From Pseudomonas sp. (GTDB lineage Bacteria; Pseudomonadota; Gammaproteobacteria; Pseudomonadales; Pseudomonadaceae), in the NCBI GenBank assembly GCA_030654635.1, contig JAURXE010000090.1, positions 1 through 11,900 of the forward strand: a stretch of DNA of 11,900 bases, in the 5' to 3' direction. The translations under genes were made by a program, and so were the position numbers. Of this stretch, positions 5,918 through 11,900 are shown in pieces. Positions within the stretch are counted from its first letter, which is position 1, and the number at the start of each line of letters is the position of its first letter. The notes beneath the pieces were generated by a model. That model did not search any database. It saw only the letters and a program-made list of their open reading frames with translations, and had not been told where the DNA came from.

Positions 5918-7131
5918 TGAAACCAGTTACCCGTCTGACCCCTGCCACTGATTTACAGGTTGCCGCGCCGGTTGAACCGGCTAGCCGCGCGAACCTCGAA
6001 CAGGCCTTTGCCGTGTTCAATCAGATGTCATCGCAACTCAGCGATTCCTACAACTTACTCGAGACCCAGGTCGCTGAGCTTAATGGTCAGCTGGCACAGG
6101 TCAGTGCGCAGCGCATTCAAGAGTTAGCTGAGAAGGAGCGTCTCGCCCAGCGCCTGCAAAGCCTGCTCGATCTGCTGCCTGGTGGCGTGATAGTGCTAGA
6201 TGGTCAAGGTGTGGTGCGTGACGCCAATCCGGCCGCCTGCGGCTTCTTGGGTTTGCCCTTGGTGGGCATGCTCTGGCGTTTGGTAATTGCGCGCAACTTT
6301 GCCCCGCGCGAAGACGACGGCCATGAAATTTCCCTCAAAGACGGCCGCCGCCTGGCCATGGCGACCCGCTCGCTAAATGGTGAGCCGGGCCAGCTAATTC
6401 TGCTCACCGACTTGACCGAAACCCGGCGTTTGCAAGAGCAGCTGTCGCGTCATGAGCGGCTGTCGGCGCTGGGGCGGATGGTCGCCTCCTTGGCTCATCA
6501 GATTCGCACGCCTTTATCGGCCGCCTTGTTGTACGCCAGCCACCTAACCGAGCAGGTGTTACCGGCCGAGCAGCAGCAGCGCTTCGCCGGGCGACTCAAA
6601 GAGCGGCTGTATGAGCTGGAGCATCAGGTCCGCGACATGCTGGTGTTCGCTCGGGGCGAATTGCCGCTGCCGGATCGCTTAACCCCTAAAGATCTGTTTG
6701 ACGCCTTGCGCTCGGCCGCTGAGGCGCACGTGCAAGAGCGCGCGGTACGTTGGCAGTGCGACAGTCATAGTGGCGAATTGTTGTGTAACCGCGACACCCT
6801 GGTCGGCGCGCTGATGAATCTGGTCGAAAACGCCCTGCAGGCGGCCGGCCCCGCATCACGCTTGAAGGTGCATCTGTACAGCCGTGGCAGTTCGCTGCGG
6901 CTGTGTATCAGTGACAACGGCAGCGGTATTGACAGCGCCATTTTGGCCCGTTTGGGGGAGCCGTTTTTTACCACCAAAACCACCGGAACCGGACTGGGGT
7001 TGGCGGTGGTGCAGGCGGTGGCGCGGGCTCATCAGGGTAATTTGCAACTGCGTTCAACGGTGGCGCGCGGTACCTGCGCGATCCTGACTTTACCGCTGAT
7101 TCATGCGGCTCAATTTGCGGCACAGGAGTAA
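5917..7131 (+). CDS. fleS: FleS, cytosolic PAS sensor histidine kinase
   Basis: FleS is the kinase of the FleSR two-component system, which turns on the middle flagellar genes (hook, rod and ring) by phosphorylating FleR. It has 404 residues and no membrane segment, so it is soluble. A coiled coil is at ~40-85 and a PAS-like fold at ~85-165 (LLDLLPGGVIVLDGQGVVRDANPAA). The dimerisation/phosphoacceptor helix has H194 in SLAHQIRTPL. The ATPase domain has the N box around NLVENALQAA (301-310), G1 DNGSGI (333-338), F box EPFFTTK (348-354) and G2 GTGLGLA (357-363), all intact. The cue it senses is unknown. The gene lies 119 nt after fleQ behind a sigma54 promoter and an unusual inverted repeat, and 6 nt before fleR in one operon. 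Confidence 0.96.
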   Translation: MKPVTRLTPATDLQVAAPVEPASRANLEQAFAVFNQMSSQLSDSYNLLETQVAELNGQLAQVSAQRIQELAEKERLAQRLQSLLDLLPGGVIVLDGQGVVRDANPAACGFLGLPLVGMLWRLVIARNFAPREDDGHEISLKDGRRLAMATRSLNGEPGQLILLTDLTETRRLQEQLSRHERLSALGRMVASLAHQIRTPLSAALLYASHLTEQVLPAEQQQRFAGRLKERLYELEHQVRDMLVFARGELPLPDRLTPKDLFDALRSAAEAHVQERAVRWQCDSHSGELLCNRDTLVGALMNLVENALQAAGPASRLKVHLYSRGSSLRLCISDNGSGIDSAILARLGEPFFTTKTTGTGLGLAVVQAVARAHQGNLQLRSTVARGTCAILTLPLIHAAQFAAQE

Positions 7132-7137
7132 AGAGTC

Positions 7138-8568
7138 ATGCTTGCTAAAGTTCTGTTGGTTGAGGATGACCGCGCATTGCGTGAGGCGCTGGCCGATACC
7201 CTGATGCTCGGTGGACATGCCTATTGTGCAGTGGATAGCGCCGAAGCGGCGCTCAAGGCGTTGGCGCAAGAGTCGTTTAGCTTGGTGGTGAGCGATGTGA
7301 ATATGCCGGGCATGGATGGCCATCAGTTGCTCGGCCTGATCCGGGCGCGCTACCCGCAATTGCCGGTGCTGCTTATGACCGCTTTTGGCGCGGTTGAGCG
7401 GGCCGTGGATGCCATGCGCCAAGGCGCGGCGGATTATCTGGTCAAGCCCTTTGAGCCGAAAACCTTGCTCGACCTGGTGGCCCGGCATGCCTTGGGGCGG
7501 GTCACTAGTTTTGAAGGTGAGGGCCCGGTGGCGTGCGAGCCGGCCAGTCAGCAATTGCTGGAGCTGGCTTCGAGGGTGGCGCAAAGCGAGTCTACGGTGC
7601 TGATTACCGGCGAGTCGGGCACCGGTAAAGAGGTGCTGGCGCGCTATATTCACCAGCAATCGCCACGGGCCAATAAACCCTTTATTGCGATCAACTGTGC
7701 GGCGATCCCCGACAACATGTTGGAAGCCACCCTGTTTGGCCATGAGAAGGGCGCCTTCACGGGGGCGATTGCCGCCCAGCCGGGCAAGTTTGAACTGGCC
7801 GAGGGTGGCAGTATTTTGCTCGATGAAATTTCCGAGATGCCGCTCGGGCTGCAGGCCAAGTTGTTGAGGGTTCTGCAAGAGCGTGAAGTTGAGCGGGTGG
7901 GGGCGCGCAAACCGATCAATCTGGATATTCGTGTCTTGGCCACCAGTAACCGCGATCTGGCTGGCGAGGTGGCGGCGGGGCGCTTTCGTGAAGACCTGTA
8001 TTATCGTTTGTCGGTATTTCCCTTGGCGTGGCGGCCTTTGCGTGAGCGCACGGGCGATATTCTGCCGCTGGCCGAACGCTTGTTGGCCAAGCACGTCAAA
8101 AAAATGAAGCATGCCCCGGTGCGCTTATCGGCCCCGGCGCAAGCCTGCCTGATTGCGCACCCCTGGCCGGGGAATGTGCGTGAGCTGGACAATGCTATTC
8201 AGCGTGCGCTGATCCTGCAGCAGGGTGGTTTGATTCAGCCGCAAGATCTGTGCCTGGGCACTCAGATTGGCCAGGCGATTAGTCCGCAGGTGCTGCCGCC
8301 GCTGTTGGTTGCCTTGCCGGCGAGTGCGGCACCGGGATTTGCCGAGCGGGTGCTGGTCGATAGCAGTATGGCTGTCTCTAACGGCGCTCTGGGTGAAGAC
8401 CTGCGCCGCCGCGAGTTTCAGTTGATTGTTGATACCTTGCGCGCCGAGCGTGGTCGACGCAAAGAGGCCGCCGATCGGCTGGGGATCAGCCCGCGGACCT
8501 TGCGCTACAAGCTTGCGCAGATGCGCGATGCTGGCATGGACGTTGAGTCCTATCTGTTCGCCAGTTAA
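7138..8568 (+). CDS. fleR: FleR, sigma54-dependent response regulator
   Basis: FleR is the NtrC-type partner of FleS and activates RpoN-dependent middle flagellar operons when phosphorylated. It has 476 residues. The receiver domain is at ~4-118, with acidic pocket E9-D10-D11, phosphoacceptor D53 (VVSDVNMPG), T81 and K103 (LVKPFEP). The AAA+ domain is at ~130-365, with Walker A GESGTGKE (158-165), sigma54-contact GAFTGA (205-210), Walker B ILLDE (226-230) and the PWPGNVREL motif (~342-350). A Fis-type helix-turn-helix is at ~440-465 (RKEAADRLGISPRTLRYKL). Unlike FleQ, its receiver keeps all catalytic residues. AGGAG overlaps the fleS stop region 9 nt before the ATG at 7138, consistent with coupled translation. 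Confidence 0.97.
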   Translation: MLAKVLLVEDDRALREALADTLMLGGHAYCAVDSAEAALKALAQESFSLVVSDVNMPGMDGHQLLGLIRARYPQLPVLLMTAFGAVERAVDAMRQGAADYLVKPFEPKTLLDLVARHALGRVTSFEGEGPVACEPASQQLLELASRVAQSESTVLITGESGTGKEVLARYIHQQSPRANKPFIAINCAAIPDNMLEATLFGHEKGAFTGAIAAQPGKFELAEGGSILLDEISEMPLGLQAKLLRVLQEREVERVGARKPINLDIRVLATSNRDLAGEVAAGRFREDLYYRLSVFPLAWRPLRERTGDILPLAERLLAKHVKKMKHAPVRLSAPAQACLIAHPWPGNVRELDNAIQRALILQQGGLIQPQDLCLGTQIGQAISPQVLPPLLVALPASAAPGFAERVLVDSSMAVSNGALGEDLRRREFQLIVDTLRAERGRRKEAADRLGISPRTLRYKLAQMRDAGMDVESYLFAS

Positions 8569-8626
8569 TTGGCGGTTGAGCGGGCGAGCCTGAGTCTTGG
8601 AGGTTTCGTCGTGCTTGGGTGAATTT

Positions 8627-8655
8627 ATCGGCGGTCTGGCTGGGTCGCCGATTTT
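8627..8655 (+). terminator. Probable terminator after fleR
   Basis: The stem is ATCGGCG (8627-8633) with CGCCGAT (8646-8652), plus a possible inner G-U pair and a ~10-nt loop. A short T run (8652-8655) follows. It lies about 60 nt after the fleR stop and before the fliE promoter. The T tract is short, so efficiency may be modest. Confidence 0.55.
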
Positions 8656-8715
8656 GGCTGTCTGCAATTTTATCGCGCCACTATTTAGAAACTAACTCGT
8701 CCCACCGCCACTAGC

Positions 8716-8731
8716 TGGCACTCTTGTTGCA
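8716..8731 (+). promoter_or_regulatory. Sigma54 (RpoN) promoter for fliEFG
   Basis: TGGCACT-CTTG-TTGCA is an essentially perfect RpoN site, differing from TGGCACG-N4-TTGCW at one non-critical base. With the -12 C at 8730, the predicted start is near 8742, 47 nt before the fliE ATG. fliE operon promoters are RpoN- and FleQ-dependent in P. aeruginosa. Confidence 0.88.
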
Positions 8732-8757
8732 ATCCTCCCTGCATCGCGCCGCGAAGC

Positions 8758-8771
8758 GTCAAAAAACCGCG
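8758..8771 (+). promoter_or_regulatory. Partial FleQ-box-like element in the fliE leader
   Basis: The 14-mer beginning GTCAAAAAAC matches GTCAATAAATTGAC at 9 of 14 positions, almost all in the left half and centre. It lies at about +17 to +30, nearly the same offset as the better match in the fliD leader. The right half-site is poor. Confidence 0.3.
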
Positions 8772-8777
8772 GCCAGT

Positions 8778-8782
8778 GGAGG
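8778..8782 (+). promoter_or_regulatory. fliE ribosome binding site
   Basis: GGAGG lies 6 nt before the ATG at 8789. The in-frame GTG at 8786 would be only 3 nt away, so the ATG is the better start and the protein begins [10 protein letters not shown]. Confidence 0.8.
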
Positions 8783-8788
8783 AATGTG

Positions 8789-9118
8789 ATGAGCCAAGGT
8801 ATCGAATTCAATCGCCTGATGTTGGAGATGCGCTCCATGCAGACCGAGGCGATGGCGCGCCCGAAACCTGCTGCCAGTGTGCAGGAGGCCGGTGCGCCAA
8901 GCTTCTCCGACATGCTTGGGCAGGCGGTCAACAAGGTTAACGATACCCAGAAGGCCTCCAGCCAATTGGCGACTGCCTTTGAAGTCGGTAAAAGTGGCAT
9001 TGACCTAACCGATGTGATGATTGCTTCGCAAAAAGCCAGCGTCTCGTTTCAGGCTGTGACCCAGGTGCGTAATAAACTGGTTCAGGCTTATCAAGACATC
9101 ATGCAGATGCCGGTTTAA
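8789..9118 (+). CDS. fliE: FliE, MS-ring/rod adaptor
   Basis: FliE is a small exported protein at the junction of the MS-ring and the proximal rod, and is among the first type III substrates. It has 109 residues and closely matches P. aeruginosa FliE at both ends. The N-terminus is [20 protein letters not shown]. The mid-region [15 protein letters not shown] is typical of the family. The C-terminal signature is [18 protein letters not shown] and [17 protein letters not shown], the rod-like helices with heptad character. There is no Sec signal, as expected. It is the first gene of the operon under the strong sigma54 promoter at 8716, with a 47-nt leader. The fliF ATG follows 15 nt after its stop. 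Confidence 0.96.
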   Translation: MSQGIEFNRLMLEMRSMQTEAMARPKPAASVQEAGAPSFSDMLGQAVNKVNDTQKASSQLATAFEVGKSGIDLTDVMIASQKASVSFQAVTQVRNKLVQAYQDIMQMPV

Positions 9119-9133
9119 CAGCGAGATTAAGTC

Positions 9134-10924
9134 ATGGCCACAGCCCTCGATACCCTTCCTGTCACCAGCGGCGCGCCAGAGTCCAGGCCGCCGCTGTTTG
9201 GCCTGACGTTTTTAGAAAACCTGGCCGGCATGACCATGCTCCGTCAGGTCGGTTTGCTGGTCGGCTTGGCCGCCAGCGTGGCCATTGGTTTTGCCGTGGT
9301 GCTGTGGTCGCAGGAGCCGGACTACCGGCCGCTCTATGGCAGCTTGTCGGGGCTCGACACCAATCAGGTGATCGAGACGCTGACCGCGGCCGATATCGCC
9401 TACAGCCTAGAACCCAACTCGGGCGCTTTGCTGGTCAAGGCCGAGGACCTGCCACGCGCGCGGCTGAAACTGGCCGCCGCCGGGGTCGCGCCGAGCGACG
9501 GTAACCATGGCTTTGAAATGCTCGACCAGGATCAGGGTCTGGGTACCAGCCAGTTTATGGAGACCACCCGTTATCGGCGCAGCCTTGAAGGTGAGTTGGC
9601 CCGGACAGTTTCGAGCCTGAATAACGTCAAGGCGGCGCGGGTGCATCTGGCTATTCCCAAGGGTTCGGTGTTCGTCCGTGACGAGCGCAAGCCAACCGCC
9701 TCGGTGCTGGTTGAGCTGTATCCGGGGCGCAGCCTGGAGTCGAGTCAGGTGATGGCGATTGTTAACCTGGTCGCCACCAGCGTGCCGGAGTTGGACAAGT
9801 CGCAGGTGACAGTGGTCGATCAAAAGGGCCAGCTACTCTCCGAGCAAGGCGAGAACTCCGAGCTCAGCATGGCCGGCAAGCAGTACGACTACAGCCGGCG
9901 CATGGAGGGGATGTTTACCCAGCGGGTGCACAATATTCTGCAGCCGGTACTGGGCAGTGGCCGCTACAAGGCGGAAGTCTCGGCCGATGTCGATTTCAGC
10001 GCGGTGGAGTCCACCTCGGAGATGTTTAACCCCGACCAGCCGGCGCTGCGCAGTGAGCAAAAGGTTAACGAACAGCGTCAAGCCGGCTTGGGCGCGCAAG
10101 GCGTACCGGGCGCGTTAAGTAATCAACCACCGGGGCCGTCCGCGGCACCCCAGCAAGCTGGCGGCGCGGCCGCAGCTGGCGCGCCAGCGGCGATTGCTGC
10201 GGGCAATCCGTTACTGGATGCCAATGGTCAGCAGGTAATAGACCCGGCCACCGGCCAGCCGATGTTGGCGCCGTTCCCGGCGGACAAGCGTGAGCAGTCG
10301 ACGCGCAACTATGAACTGGATCGCTCGGTTAGCTATACCAAGCAGCAGCAAGGCCGTTTACGCCGGCTGTCGGTGGCGGTAGTACTGGACGACCAAACCA
10401 AGGTCGACGCGAAAACTGCCGAGGTCACCCATGTGCCTTGGACTGCCGCCGAACTCGCCCGTTTTACCCGGCTGGTGCAAGACTCGGTGGGCTTCGATGC
10501 CAGCCGTGGCGACAGCGTTAGCGTGATTAATACTCCATTCGTGGCCCAGGACGGCGATGAGATCATCAGCATTCCGTTCTACACCCAGCCCTGGTTCTGG
10601 GACATTATCAAGCAGGTAATGGGAGTGTTGTTTATCCTGCTGCTGGTCTTTGGTGTGCTGCGGCCGGTTTTGAAGAACATCAGCAGTGCCGGCAAGGTCC
10701 CGGCGGGCGGTGGTCGTGGCAGCGATGTTGAGCTGGGAGCCATGGGTGGCTATGGCGGTGATTTGTCCGATGATCGGGTCAGCATCAGTGGCCCGCAAAG
10801 CATCCTGCTGCCCAGTCCCACTGAGGGTTATGATGCACAATTGAACGCCATCAAGGGGCTGGTGGCTGAAGACGCCGGGCGCGTGGCCCAGGTTGTCAAA
10901 GAATGGATCAATGACGGTGAATAA
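9134..10924 (+). CDS. fliF: FliF, MS-ring protein
   Basis: FliF builds the MS-ring in the inner membrane, the platform for FliG, the C-ring and the export gate. It has 596 residues, the usual length in Pseudomonas (~598). After a variable cytosolic N-terminus, TM1 is at ~38-58 (LLVGLAASVAIGFAVVLWS). The periplasmic ring-building motifs follow (~60-320), including ARTVSSLNNVKAARVHLAIPK and SASVLVELYPGRSLE-like blocks. An Ala/Gly/Pro-rich low-complexity loop at ~325-385 comes next. TM2 is at ~491-509 (IIKQVMGVLFILLLVFGVL). The cytosolic C-terminal tail ends in VVKEWIND, the FliG-binding region. The ATG at 9134 is supported by homology of the region before TM1. The ribosome site is weak, so coupling to fliE 15 nt upstream is likely. 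Confidence 0.97.
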   Translation: MATALDTLPVTSGAPESRPPLFGLTFLENLAGMTMLRQVGLLVGLAASVAIGFAVVLWSQEPDYRPLYGSLSGLDTNQVIETLTAADIAYSLEPNSGALLVKAEDLPRARLKLAAAGVAPSDGNHGFEMLDQDQGLGTSQFMETTRYRRSLEGELARTVSSLNNVKAARVHLAIPKGSVFVRDERKPTASVLVELYPGRSLESSQVMAIVNLVATSVPELDKSQVTVVDQKGQLLSEQGENSELSMAGKQYDYSRRMEGMFTQRVHNILQPVLGSGRYKAEVSADVDFSAVESTSEMFNPDQPALRSEQKVNEQRQAGLGAQGVPGALSNQPPGPSAAPQQAGGAAAAGAPAAIAAGNPLLDANGQQVIDPATGQPMLAPFPADKREQSTRNYELDRSVSYTKQQQGRLRRLSVAVVLDDQTKVDAKTAEVTHVPWTAAELARFTRLVQDSVGFDASRGDSVSVINTPFVAQDGDEIISIPFYTQPWFWDIIKQVMGVLFILLLVFGVLRPVLKNISSAGKVPAGGGRGSDVELGAMGGYGGDLSDDRVSISGPQSILLPSPTEGYDAQLNAIKGLVAEDAGRVAQVVKEWINDGE

Positions 10925-10941
10925 ACAGTGGATCAAGCCAG

Positions 10942-11900
10942 ATGAGTGACGCACGCACCCCAGCCAAGCTGAGCAAGGTTGATAAGGCCGCTATTTTGCT
11001 GCTCTCGTTGGGTGAAACCGATGCCGCGCAAGTGCTGCGCCATTTGAGCCCCAAGGAAGTTCAGCGGGTTGGCGTGGCCATGTCGCACATGGGCAATGTG
11101 CAGCGCGAACAAGTTGAAGGGGTGATGGGCGAGTTTGTCGAAACAGTCGGCGATCAAACCAGTCTTGGGGTGGGTGCCGACGGCTATATCCGCAAAATGC
11201 TTACTCAGGCCTTGGGTGAAGACAAGGCCGGCAACCTGATTGATCGCATCCTGTTGGGCGGTAGCACCAGCGGTCTGGATAGCCTGAAGTGGATGGAGCC
11301 GCGGGCGGTGGCCGATGTGATTCGCTTCGAGCACCCGCAAATACAGGCCATTGTGGTGGCCTATCTGGACCCGGACCAAGCCGGTGAAGTACTGGGCCAT
11401 TTCGACCATAAAGTTCGTCTGGATATAGTCCTGCGGGTCTCGTCACTGAATACCGTGCAGCCGGCGGCACTCAAAGAGCTCAACCAGATTCTAGAGAAAC
11501 AATTCTCCGGCAGCTCAAGCAACACCCGCGCCGCCATGGGCGGGGTTAAGCGGGCGGCGGATATCATGAACTTCCTCGACAGCACCATCGAAGGCCAGCT
11601 GATGGATTCGATCCGCGAGGTCGATGAAGACCTGTCCACTCAGATCGAGGACTTGATGTTTGTCTTCGACAACCTTGCTGACGTCGATGACAAGGGCATT
11701 CAAGCCTTGCTGCGCGAGGTGTCCTCCGATGTGCTGGTGATCGCGCTGAAGGGTGCCGATGAAGGCATCAAAGAAAAAGTCTTCAAAAACATGTCCAAGC
11801 GTGCGGCAGAGCTGCTGCGTGATGACCTTGAAGCCCGTGGGCCGGTGCGGGTCAGTGATGTTGAAACGGCGCAAAAAGAAGTCCTCACCATTGCCCGACG
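10942..11900 (+). CDS. fliG: FliG, rotor switch protein, 5' part (3' end outside the window)
   Basis: FliG forms the cytoplasmic face of the rotor. It binds the FliF tail and generates torque with the stators. 319 complete codons are visible out of an expected ~338, and the frame is open to the window edge. The N-terminal domain (KVDKAAILLLSLGETDAAQVL, ~12-32) binds FliF. The middle domain carries the EHPQ motif (130-133) used to bind FliM. The C-terminal torque domain has the charged helix with R287, D294 and D295, equivalent by spacing to E. coli R281, D288 and D289. All key residues are present. The ATG at 10942 is 17 nt after the fliF stop, with only a weak ribosome site, so it is read as part of the fliEFG operon. 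Confidence 0.97.
   Translation, partial: MSDARTPAKLSKVDKAAILLLSLGETDAAQVLRHLSPKEVQRVGVAMSHMGNVQREQVEGVMGEFVETVGDQTSLGVGADGYIRKMLTQALGEDKAGNLIDRILLGGSTSGLDSLKWMEPRAVADVIRFEHPQIQAIVVAYLDPDQAGEVLGHFDHKVRLDIVLRVSSLNTVQPAALKELNQILEKQFSGSSSNTRAAMGGVKRAADIMNFLDSTIEGQLMDSIREVDEDLSTQIEDLMFVFDNLADVDDKGIQALLREVSSDVLVIALKGADEGIKEKVFKNMSKRAAELLRDDLEARGPVRVSDVETAQKEVLTIAR

Noticed and set aside
5889..5951. 20-codon upstream open frame in the fleS leader overlapping the fleS start
   Set aside because: It has an ATG, but no ribosome site precedes it and the peptide has no leader-like features. A chance occurrence is likely.
7090..8112. 340-codon open frame on the minus strand opposite fleR
   Set aside because: It lies antisense to a fully conserved NtrC-type gene and its product is rich in His, Gln and Arg without any recognisable domain, as expected for a shadow of GC-biased third positions.
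8748..8773. 6-bp GCCGCG/CGCGGC hairpin in the fliE leader
   Set aside because: The stem is short with a 14-nt loop in GC-rich DNA, and it does not cover the ribosome site.
10933..11409. 158-codon minus-strand open frame opposite fliG
   Set aside because: fliG on the plus strand matches its family residue by residue over this stretch. The antisense product has no family resemblance.

Overview
The window is a stretch of the flagellar gene cluster of a Pseudomonas species, and every gene lies on the plus strand. The order is the classical Pseudomonas one: fliC (3' part), flaG, fliD, two fliS-family genes, fliT-like (fleP), fleQ, fleS, fleR, fliE, fliF, fliG (5' part). FleQ, FliE, FliF and FliG match my memory of the P. 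aeruginosa proteins over nearly their whole length. The left half is clearly less GC-rich than P. aeruginosa DNA, so this is probably another pseudomonad. I cannot name the species.

Region 1 (1-4079) holds the filament genes: flagellin, FlaG, the FliD cap, two FliS-family chaperones and a FliT-like chaperone. A perfect hairpin separates fliC from flaG. A sigma54-like promoter followed by a FleQ-box-like element precedes fliD. A near-perfect sigma28 (FliA) promoter lies between the two fliS genes, so the second, canonical FliS can be made together with flagellin.

Region 2 (4080-8568) is the regulatory core. FleQ is the c-di-GMP-responsive sigma54 activator at the top of the hierarchy. FleS (cytosolic PAS histidine kinase) and FleR (sigma54-dependent response regulator) form the two-component pair below it. 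The 239-bp fleQ upstream region has a candidate sigma70 promoter and two FleQ-box-like elements, which suggests autoregulation. fleS has a sigma54 promoter and an unusual 12-bp inverted repeat. One arm lies just upstream of the predicted transcription start and the other covers the fleS ribosome binding site and the A of its ATG.

Region 3 (8569-11900) starts with a probable terminator after fleR and a consensus sigma54 promoter. It then runs fliE-fliF-fliG: the rod/MS-ring adaptor, the MS-ring and the rotor switch protein. fliG runs off the right edge about 19 codons before its expected end.

No mobile element, CRISPR array, tRNA or rRNA is visible, and there is no wholly new system here. The points of interest are regulatory: the fleS leader repeat, the FleQ-box placements, the internal FliA promoter, and the divergent FliS paralogue.
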